Positions 14,201 to 23,926 of a stretch of DNA of 23,926 bases are shown here, one piece after another. Made by a program: the position numbers and the translations under genes. The notes below the pieces were generated by a model. It did not search any database, was not told the origin of the DNA, and saw nothing but the letters and a program-made list of their open reading frames with translations. How positions within the stretch are numbered: position 1 is the first letter of the stretch; every line of letters starts with the position of its first letter. Source of the DNA: a virus; IMG/VR virus record IMGVR_UViG_3300019752_000021, positions 1 through 23,926 of that record; one strand, 5' to 3'.

Positions 14201-17200
14201 ATATGCCGCCCATCATGTCATTGACACGCTCATGCCCATAGGCCAAAGCCAGCATCGAGTAGATTTCCAACGGGCTGTTGGTCAACGGCGTTGCCGTCAA
14301 CGGAATCACACCGTCACCAGCAGCACTCAATCCTCGGATGTACCAGCATTTAGCTTGAGCATCCAGCCCGCGCTTGGCAGGCTCGCTGATCGATAAATAT
14401 TTTGCTCCAGAAAAATCAACAGTCGAGGATGAGTTCTTAAAACCATGAGCCTCATCAATCACAATCGAATCAACGCCCATATCTTCAAGGTATGGTGCAG
14501 CAGAGCCTTTGCCTGACAGAATACTGAGAATGGTCTTGGCTTTGCCTTTCTTGCGCTCATCCTCTTTTTTGGATTCAGAATCAGCAAAAGAAGCATCAAC
14601 GGTGCGCATATAACGCTCAAAGCCCTCAATTGAGTCATCACGCAGAGGGATGCGCTCAAACGCCTCGAACGTCATGAATATTTTGGAGTGCTGATTCTCA
14701 AGAATGATGTTCAAGTCCTCATCATAAAGGCTCGAATCCACATCAAATTTTCCACTGCCCTTTTCTCTCAGGCCAACAAACAAACACCCCTTATTACTGG
14801 CATAAGCCGGTGAATCCCCCTTTTCAGGGTCACCTCGAACTGCCTCCTTGTGCCAATTGGAAAGAACCGAATTGGGTACGACAAAGATGGTTTTCTTTTT
14901 GACGCCCATAGACTGCACATATTGCACAGCCATTAACGCACTGAACGTCTTGCCCAGGCCGGTACCGAACGCATTGATGCCCGCAAAATCACGCCCAATT
15001 TTTCGCGTCCAGGACGACTGATACCCATGGGGTTTGAAATCCGGGTGCAGACCTGGAACCTGAAGTGGCGTTTCATCATCAGCCTGACGAAAACGCAGTT
15101 TTGCAGGGTCTGACATTTGTTTTTCGAGGCGGGACAGTACTTTGGGGCTGGACTTTGACCAGCTATTAAACTGCTCATTGGCCCGCTTAAGCATGTCACG
15201 CAATTGTTTAATGGCCGCTTTGTCATCAATAGACAGCTCTGCTCCACCCAAGCTGACCGACCCAGTCTTAAGATGGTAGCCAAATCGTTTAAGCAGCTTT
15301 TCATAGTCAGTGAGCTTGGAACCCCGAATATCGAAGATGATTTCCTGATCGCCTGTGCGCTCATTTGTGCCAACGACGGCCCGACTATCCACGTAACGAC
15401 GAAGAAACTCTGCTTTTTCTTCCATGCCCACGTAGGGGCTGAACAGGTTGAACTGGATACGCTCCAGATTCACCTTATCAACACGCTCTGCGGCCAAAGT
15501 TTTCTGACGCAACAGCTTGGACTTAACCCGGTCATCAGAAGATGAGGAAACGGCTGTATCTATAGCTGTCAAGAACGCCTGGTAGTTGCCGACATAGTAA
15601 TCATCAGCGGGCGTACATTGGGTGCCATCATCTGAAATGCACCATTCATCAGACTCCACCGGGTCAAAGGCACCCCCCATGACTGAGCGGGCTTGATCAA
15701 AAGACAGCCAGTGTGATTTGTTCTGGTACTGAATCCCATCAACACCCATCTCAATTGACTCAATAACAAGTGCTGACTCTGCAACATCACCCCGCCACAA
15801 GGCCGAATATCCCTGCTTTTTCCCCTTGTAATGGTTGCGAATCTCACCAAGCACCTGACGGCCAAACCCTTTCAGCTTAAGCCGCTTGGCCTCTGTGTGA
15901 TGGGCCAGCATGGCTTTTGAAAGCTCGGGATATTCTTGCAAAAAGTTGGTTCCAGAGCTTCGGCCTACTTCATCCAATATCTGTCGTACAGCCGCCCCTA
16001 TCAGCACAGGACGCCATGAACGCTTTTTATCAGGTGAACTCAAAAAGTCCAGAGCGCTGTTGATGCTGGCCAGCCAGCCAGGAATGAACAGCGACTGGCT
16101 GGTGGCGTGCATGTAGTCCACCAGCTTAACGGCATCTTTCAAGGTGACGTCAGATTCAAATGCCGAATAGGCATCCTTACAGCGCCCCAGCAACTGCATC
16201 ATGTCCAAATCACTGGAGGAGGAATCGAGAGTGATCCACTCGCCGTTACGATACTCCAGTGTTTGGCCACCATGAGCCAGAGTATCGCCATCCCGGTACT
16301 CGATGGGCATGGTTTCTGCTGATTCAAGCAACCCCCAATCAATCCGGGAGTCAGGCAGCTTGCGCAACAGGTTTGCAATTTCCGGGACAGAAGCGTTGTT
16401 TTCAACCCGATCAACATCGCGGTATTTTTCAGGGTCTTTGGCCTTGAAATCTCCCAGGACGTGCGGCGAACCTTCTGGCGTTTTGAAGTAATCCCCATCA
16501 ATGTAGCCCGACCACAACACCTTGGCAGCAGATAGCAATGCAGGGTCTTGCTCCAGCAGTTCGGTGATTCTTTCTGCGCTATCGGTGCCAAATTTACGGA
16601 AAAATATCACATCCGTAATTGTGTCAGCCGCTGCCGCCCCAAACACCTTATTGGGCAGCCGATAAGCACCCAAAAACTCCGCTTTAATGCTTGCTCGCTC
16701 ACGCAGTTTACGATCAGAGCCGCCTCTTGCCGTTGTACAACGCGGCGGCACGATGAACGCGGCCAGGCCGCCCGGTTTCAGCTTATCCAGTGAACGCAAG
16801 ATAAAATAGGATTCCAGCGTTTCCTTCTGGTACTTCTTGTCGAGTAGCTGATTACCACCCCGATCAGCCGTAGTACCAAATGGCACGTTGGTTACGACCG
16901 CATCGTATTGTTCATCTGGCGTCGCCGCCGCTACAGCTTCAAATGGGCTGATCGTGGTGGTATAGGTGTCCGAGTTATTCAGTAATGCGTTGATTGACCC
17001 TGACGTACCATCAAGTTCAACAGCATCAACGGCTGCATTGCCTGGGGCTGTGGCCCCAAAGACACCGGTACCGGCGGACGGATCAAGCACTTTACCACCA
17101 GCAAACCCCATGTCTTTCAATGCATCCCACACACCCGCTGCAACAGGTGTTGGAGTGTAATACTCGTAAGCACTGCCCTTTTTACCATCATCACCAATCA

Positions 17201-17567
17201 AAGCACCGCCATTGCCGGAGTATGCAGCCAGGGTTTCTCGATATTCTTCTGTCAAATCAGACTGTGACAATTCACCCGCATTGAAGCGTGTAACAATATC
17301 GACTGCGGCTTTATTGGCCTTCTGTCGCTTGCCGCGAGACTTGATGTTTTGGTGGCCATATACACCGCTGTCACGATTAGCTGATGGTGTATCAGACCCA
17401 TAAACCCCAGTAAGCAATACACGGATCTGATTGGCTCTTGAGATAAATTTCAAACGCTCCAAAGCCGTTTTCATTTCCACAAGCAGGGATTGTTTTATCT
17501 CTGCAAGTTCGCGCACGAGTTTCAGTCGTTCAATCGCATTGAGGCCATTTGCCTTATCTAAGATCAT
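11232..17567 (-). CDS. DarB-like polyvalent protein: N6-adenine methyltransferase fused to SNF2 helicase
   Basis: A 2111-aa protein; ATG at 17567 with AAGGAG eight bases upstream, overlapping the previous stop. Residues about 135-330 are a gamma-type adenine methyltransferase: YYTPTPVAAGVWDAL, then motif I LDPSAGTG (161-168, SAM binding) and catalytic motif IV as NVPF (227-230), a variant of NPPF. Residues about 840-1515 are a superfamily 2 helicase: PHGYQ (846-850), Walker A GTGLGKT (868-874), VVPNSVLSNW (motif Ia), DEAH (1038-1041), TATP (1091-1094), and QRNGRGVRQG (1492-1501, motif VI). The last 600 residues are unassigned. P1 DarB (about 2250 aa) has the same plan, is packaged in the head, and protects injected DNA against type I restriction. 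The context here, beside DarA-like genes in a structural operon, fits that role. Restriction targets and packaging are inferred. Confidence 0.9.
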   Translation of the reverse strand: MILDKANGLNAIERLKLVRELAEIKQSLLVEMKTALERLKFISRANQIRVLLTGVYGSDTPSANRDSGVYGHQNIKSRGKRQKANKAAVDIVTRFNAGELSQSDLTEEYRETLAAYSGNGGALIGDDGKKGSAYEYYTPTPVAAGVWDALKDMGFAGGKVLDPSAGTGVFGATAPGNAAVDAVELDGTSGSINALLNNSDTYTTTISPFEAVAAATPDEQYDAVVTNVPFGTTADRGGNQLLDKKYQKETLESYFILRSLDKLKPGGLAAFIVPPRCTTARGGSDRKLRERASIKAEFLGAYRLPNKVFGAAAADTITDVIFFRKFGTDSAERITELLEQDPALLSAAKVLWSGYIDGDYFKTPEGSPHVLGDFKAKDPEKYRDVDRVENNASVPEIANLLRKLPDSRIDWGLLESAETMPIEYRDGDTLAHGGQTLEYRNGEWITLDSSSSDLDMMQLLGRCKDAYSAFESDVTLKDAVKLVDYMHATSQSLFIPGWLASINSALDFLSSPDKKRSWRPVLIGAAVRQILDEVGRSSGTNFLQEYPELSKAMLAHHTEAKRLKLKGFGRQVLGEIRNHYKGKKQGYSALWRGDVAESALVIESIEMGVDGIQYQNKSHWLSFDQARSVMGGAFDPVESDEWCISDDGTQCTPADDYYVGNYQAFLTAIDTAVSSSSDDRVKSKLLRQKTLAAERVDKVNLERIQFNLFSPYVGMEEKAEFLRRYVDSRAVVGTNERTGDQEIIFDIRGSKLTDYEKLLKRFGYHLKTGSVSLGGAELSIDDKAAIKQLRDMLKRANEQFNSWSKSSPKVLSRLEKQMSDPAKLRFRQADDETPLQVPGLHPDFKPHGYQSSWTRKIGRDFAGINAFGTGLGKTFSALMAVQYVQSMGVKKKTIFVVPNSVLSNWHKEAVRGDPEKGDSPAYASNKGCLFVGLREKGSGKFDVDSSLYDEDLNIILENQHSKIFMTFEAFERIPLRDDSIEGFERYMRTVDASFADSESKKEDERKKGKAKTILSILSGKGSAAPYLEDMGVDSIVIDEAHGFKNSSSTVDFSGAKYLSISEPAKRGLDAQAKCWYIRGLSAAGDGVIPLTATPLTNSPLEIYSMLALAYGHERVNDMMGGISGADDFMFAVCDIEDEDQETIDGKYRSMRVFKGLNNVDMLRSMLHQVATVKSSEDVGNQIHVPDAQETATSVELSESTNERLQLYKDAYRYAADTMREKDDAGGSEHAYNEVSEYFGEPMELVAHPFNLINKMTLLVVDPDLDRRMTRYHVANEDMATKLAEEWNKKKPSEERDRPGPNATEDEATSVKARRIDGEVVGRLYKIPVKAWQNGSSVCIDSTDWKTQDKLEAMAKKLKIELDVSVPPKLAAFLDNFQREAASPRGVDAEGKRVSRAKQIVFCDILSMHNKIKRLLVSRAGLSSSRIVIATGQRNSSPEAIQAVQDGFNGTGNDGKFDVVIGNQKIEVGINLQKGTQALHHLTIGWTPDSLTQRNGRGVRQGNATSNVTVYHYDASGTFDSAKRTLVNSKSNWIDSLMDQSGKDDRIEISGGMSREKMEALIDVMGDRDGESKLQESQAAQEAEDRAKSKRDKQIINLDTIQKQRQFLSDYEQPVSWVGKYLGELMGVMGARASLRERLANPKVGANAAARYESKLAELQPRLDGLNATINAGATIFKTDYQGNNPVQHEPEEVISEFLRGAKRGESRPSDLIKAISAGHFAYSTWRIDVNEDSELYSDWSSEIDMSEAMKEQSVINYEKQAGGDRSLPEEAARALAAGQGALIKGLPVFDGCFFVSDNASDLVVYHQGKAHGRWGGSLRFEERKVWMMAEGEIIYPGTARYSELLVEAAKLEDQAEEEGEPFNGYSDAIPDVLQHRVVEKMAVYSIGKWRLPSPYFPVVIPDHHGRDSEHLAKIIKQQSGVIKRFNSYPAQFVVSSSVEVEPIGALTAASALLDYYKANGIRAKVADFGPDEYRVVRDLVHPLVSADSLRAKLETVEATSVAVDAAVSEYFEDSVPWFDVGGDIENVMTWDMKYVINEILSVTSKSAESDDDYIKVVGETKVWKEQIKSYARRYGGGFKWLRNEVAWEIKRGAFKLLIEEYSRAGEDLSIR

Positions 17568-17579
17568 CCTTTCGGCTCC

Positions 17580-21475
<3,896 letters not shown>

Positions 21476-21479
<4 letters not shown>

Positions 21480-21961
21480 GACTCACCGGCCTTGAGCGCT
21501 TTCGTGGCTTCCTGAATCTCGGCAATGGACGCCTTCAGGTCGTCCCGCTTCTCCACCAGCTTAGCTTCGCGGCTTTTCCGGCTGACTGCCATGCCCTTGG
21601 GGACGGCCACCTTGGCTTTTGCTAGGCGCTTTTGGAATGCGGTGCGACCAGCATTCAGCTTTGCTACGATTTCGCCCACAGCGGCTTTGTGGTCATCTTG
21701 AGATCGTACCGGAAGCTCACGACCATTCACTTTTACCTTGAAAATATCCCCTGGCCGCTTGATCAGCATGGTGACAGTCTGCGAATCCGCAAAAGTGAAG
21801 TGTATTGTTCGGTAGCTGATCCCTGATGTTCGCCGGATTTTGTCATCGACCTCGATCTCGATGGTCTCGGCTCCCGCGCTGGCGAACAGGCGCTGAATTT
21901 TCTTCAGTGCCTTGTCTTTATTTGATAAATCATCGAACGAGAAAAGTAGCTTTTGGCTCAT
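21476..21961 (-). CDS. DarA-N-like anti-restriction protein (161 aa)
   Basis: A 161-aa protein starting [13 protein letters not shown] at ATG 21961; a GGGGGA ribosome site five bases upstream decides this start over an earlier in-frame ATG at 22006. Residues about 15-110 form one domain: helix with [14 protein letters not shown], then [39 protein letters not shown] and a final helix [13 protein letters not shown]. This matches the N-terminal domain of P1 DarA-type (defence against restriction A) proteins. The C-terminal 50 residues are a charged coiled coil ([19 protein letters not shown]). A related copy of the domain lies inside the next protein. It is translationally coupled to that gene. 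Likely acts in the capsid or at DNA entry with the two large proteins; this is by analogy to P1. Confidence 0.75.
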
Positions 21962-21975
21962 GTCATCCCCCAGTT

Positions 21976-21998
21976 TTGCTAACACATATTGTGAGCAA
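21976..21998. promoter_or_regulatory. Imperfect palindrome before the anti-restriction module
   Basis: TTGCT (21976-21980) and AGCAA (21994-21998), plus inner CACA (21983-21986) and TGTG (21990-21993), make a 23-base imperfect palindrome with a bulge of two A. It lies in the gap between the tail genes and the first anti-restriction gene, six to seven bases upstream of its ribosome site. It could be an operator or an mRNA hairpin. No good promoter hexamers accompany it. Confidence 0.3.
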
Positions 21999-22044
21999 TC
22001 CAACAAGGGGCGACCGGCCCAGGTTTCCGACCGGAGTCACTGGC

Positions 22045-22506
22045 TTAATCGGCGGGTTTTTCTCCTTCCTGGGAGAAGTTGCTGGCAAACATGGCTGCCA
22101 CGGCATTGGACAAGGCAGTGACCGCATTGGACTGGGTGGGAGACGCCTTCAGGATTGCGGCATGAATCTTTGAAGATTCGACCTTGTGTTTGTGTTTTCC
22201 TGTTGTTGTATCCCAGCTCCCGGCCCAGGCCGTCACTTCCTGATCAATGCCCATTCCAATCGCCAACAGAAATCCATGGCCTTTTCCATGGCCGGTTGCG
22301 GATATATCGGCAAATTCCGTGGTGATTGCCGTGGTCATGGTGGTGGGAGTTGATGGTATCGCTGCTACCCATCCGGCATCCAGAGCCGCTGACAACCGGC
22401 TGGCCATTGCCGAGTTCTCATCAATTTGGGTTTTGTATCCGCCTTCAACAGTGAATTTAACCGGGAACAGTTCGGATCTAATATCGTCCACACCAGGGCT
22501 TGGCAT
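22045..22506 (-). CDS. Unknown 153-aa protein beside the spike gene
   Basis: A 153-aa protein whose ATG (22506) overlaps the spike gene's stop as TGATG, so it is coupled to it. It contains a Thr-rich strand region (about 54-66, TPTTMTTAITTEF), a Gly/His segment (SATGHGKGHGFLLAIGMG) and a His/Lys cluster GKHKHKVE (about 102-109), followed by an Ala-rich helix (SNAVTALSNAVAAMF). No family recognised. Adjacent to hub and spike genes, it is probably a baseplate component or assembly factor. The His clusters might bind metal but that is speculation. Confidence 0.7.
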   Translation of the reverse strand: MPSPGVDDIRSELFPVKFTVEGGYKTQIDENSAMASRLSAALDAGWVAAIPSTPTTMTTAITTEFADISATGHGKGHGFLLAIGMGIDQEVTAWAGSWDTTTGKHKHKVESSKIHAAILKASPTQSNAVTALSNAVAAMFASNFSQEGEKPAD

Positions 22507-23159
22507 CAGGTACCTGCCGTCACGGTGGCACTACCTACAGGGTGGGCCAAGCCGGTAAACGCACACGCATGAGTCTGGCACACCACCCCACCCGCCTTGC
22601 CGCCATTCAGCACCACCGTATTCCCATCTATCTTGGCAGTACCGGCTGCCTTAATGGATGCATCACCACCAGCATCCACAGATGCATTACCACCAGCGGC
22701 TGCGGACACATTGCCATCGGCATTAACAGAGGCATCACCGGTCGTGTTAACCGTCACCCCATCAGCATTAATGACAACCGAATGCTGCTTGTCGGTTGTG
22801 ATGAGCTGCAAGGTGTTATCGGCCAACAGTTCGATATTGGCATGCTGGAATCGCCGCCACTCTGTTGAGGCGCTGGTGGTTGGGTTTCTGGCACCGGTGA
22901 TGATCGGGTACCGGGAATCACCGCCAATAAACTCCAGCCAAACCGAATCACCGGCCTCAATGCGTATTTCCGTGGCCCTGACATCGTGAATGCTGCGATC
23001 ACCAATGGGGTATTCAATTTCCGCCAGTGGCAGCACATCACCACCATCCGTTAACCCTGGTATCTCAACCCGGCATTGCCGGTGTTCCGGAAGGTATTCT
23101 TTTACAATACCGGGGTAACGCCCGGCCATTACCGTCATTCGATTGCTGTTATTGCTCAT
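22506..23159 (-). CDS. Baseplate spike protein, gpV/gp5-like
   Basis: A 217-aa protein. Residues about 10-92 form the OB-fold typical of gpV/gp5/VgrG spikes (RYPGIVKEYLPEHRQCRVEI near 14-33, SVWLEFIGGD, then YPIITGARNP). Residues about 131-187 are seven eight-residue repeats rich in Gly, Asp, Ala and Val (such as GDASVNAD, GNASVDAG, GDASIKAA), which should build the triple-stranded beta-helix needle, as in the T4 gp5 octapeptide repeats. The end (194-206) is C-Q-T-H-A-C-A-F-T-G-L-A-H, a Cys/His cluster that probably binds a metal at the tip, in place of a separate PAAR cap. The trimer pierces the outer membrane on contraction. The ATG at 23159 has GGGGA seven bases upstream and overlaps the hub gene's stop (ATGA). 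Confidence 0.85.
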   Translation of the reverse strand: MSNNSNRMTVMAGRYPGIVKEYLPEHRQCRVEIPGLTDGGDVLPLAEIEYPIGDRSIHDVRATEIRIEAGDSVWLEFIGGDSRYPIITGARNPTTSASTEWRRFQHANIELLADNTLQLITTDKQHSVVINADGVTVNTTGDASVNADGNVSAAAGGNASVDAGGDASIKAAGTAKIDGNTVVLNGGKAGGVVCQTHACAFTGLAHPVGSATVTAGT

Positions 23160-23926
23160 GCAAGTGTCCCCAGGAATAGGCGACTGGTCTCGCTTTGCTG
23201 GCCTTCAGTCGCGTTGTAGGTATGCACCACGGTGATGGCTACCATTGGTTCACCCATGGATGTGCTGAACAGATCACCGGCAGCCAGGCGAATATCAAAC
23301 CCCACAGTGACCGGGGCACGATTGATCAGGGACTCCCCCATGTTGTTTAGGGTTTGGATGGTTTTGACTGGGGAAAATACGACAGACCTGTCTTTGTCTC
23401 GATTGCCAAACACCACCAGTCCATCGTCTCTGATTGAGAAGTGCGCGGGGATTGTGTGTCTCTCCAGTAGTCCACTTTGCGTATCAAAGGAACCTGTCAG
23501 AGAAATAAACGATTTGGGCGTCTGCCTGAACAGGTCGCGGTACCGGAAGAATTCCAGCTTGCCGTTTTTCCAACGCACCACCCCAGCCTCCTCCTGCAAC
23601 ACCTGCCGGATCTGGTAAGACGGTGTCTCACCGGCCAGGCACGTAAAGCGTGGTACAGGGAAATCGGCAGCTACCGCACGGACAGAGGCACCAGCGGCAC
23701 GATAAATACCCGCCAGAGTTGCGTCTTCCTTGATGATTGCCTGACGCCGGGTAAAGGCAATGGGCAGGCACGCTTTCAGCAAGGCAGTGAGCCGCACGCC
23801 CTGCTCCATCCGGTCATTCCGCACGGTACCAAGGCTGATTTTTTCACGCTTGACGATCTGCATCTCTTCACCGGACATCAACGTGATGGCCCGGCCCTGA
23901 CGCGTCAGGCTCTCGATTTCCGAAAA
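23156..23926 (-). CDS. Tail hub protein, gpD-like, C-terminal part
   Basis: The reading frame continues without a stop to the right edge, so the true start is outside. In-frame TTG (23881) and ATG (23878) exist, but the 15 upstream codons read FSEIESLTRQGRAITL smoothly into them, so an internal start is unlikely. The visible 256 residues include TPSYQIRQVLQEEAGVVRWK followed by a strand (LEFFRYRDLF) and many beta strands (FSIRDDGLVVFGNRD, PVTVGFDIRLAAGD, PMVAITVVHTYN). This is the pattern of the C-terminal half of late-control protein D/gp27-like hubs, where a small helix-plus-strand domain leads into a beta barrel. Such hubs form the trimer that holds the spike encoded directly downstream. 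The gene order hub then spike is the usual one and strengthens the call. Confidence 0.7.
   Translation of the reverse strand, partial: FSEIESLTRQGRAITLMSGEEMQIVKREKISLGTVRNDRMEQGVRLTALLKACLPIAFTRRQAIIKEDATLAGIYRAAGASVRAVAADFPVPRFTCLAGETPSYQIRQVLQEEAGVVRWKNGKLEFFRYRDLFRQTPKSFISLTGSFDTQSGLLERHTIPAHFSIRDDGLVVFGNRDKDRSVVFSPVKTIQTLNNMGESLINRAPVTVGFDIRLAAGDLFSTSMGEPMVAITVVHTYNATEGQQSETSRLFLGTLA

Overview
The window is a contiguous block of a tailed-phage genome (or prophage). Every convincing gene lies on the minus strand, so transcription reads from base 23926 down to base 1. Neighbouring genes are packed with ATGA or TAATG overlaps, as in one long late transcription unit. The gpD-like hub, gpV-like spike and gpX-like tail genes point to a contractile-tailed (myovirus) particle. 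A gammaproteobacterial host is an inference. It rests on Shine-Dalgarno use, an RcsF/DUF4156-like lipoprotein, and a very high density of the octamer GCTGGTGG, which is identical to the E. coli Chi site. No tRNA, rRNA, integrase, transposase or CRISPR array was seen.

Layout in transcription order. (1) 23926-22045: the end of a tail hub protein, a spike with a Cys/His-rich tip, and an unknown 153-aa protein. (2) 21961-11232: three anti-restriction 'polyvalent' proteins. These are a 161-aa DarA-N-like protein, a 1299-aa protein (pyrophosphatase-like, DarA-like, LPD-like and DdrB/ParB-like segments plus a long Glu-Pro tract), and a 2111-aa DarB-like adenine methyltransferase/SNF2 helicase. (3) 11219-6420: an unknown 141-aa protein, the portal, a putative tail-tube-fold protein, and a large Gly-zipper protein that may be the tape measure. 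(4) About 6406-4261: an AT-richer accessory cassette. It holds a lipoprotein, a 44-aa secreted Cys/His peptide, a possible 35-aa ORF, a multi-pass membrane protein and an unknown 112-aa protein, with candidate promoters inside and just after it. (5) 4190-1: a run of head/neck/tail genes, including a gpX-like protein and a SWIM zinc-finger protein, running off the left edge.

How it may work together: the structural genes build the particle. The polyvalent proteins are embedded in the same operon, as expected for proteins made late, packaged, and injected to protect DNA from restriction, as P1 DarA/DarB do. The accessory cassette looks like a moron acting on the host envelope. The most unusual signal is the octamer GCTGGTGG, present at least 37 times (both strands) in 24 kb where about one is expected. 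It occurs in several codon frames and in intergenic gaps, so selection appears to act on the DNA itself.
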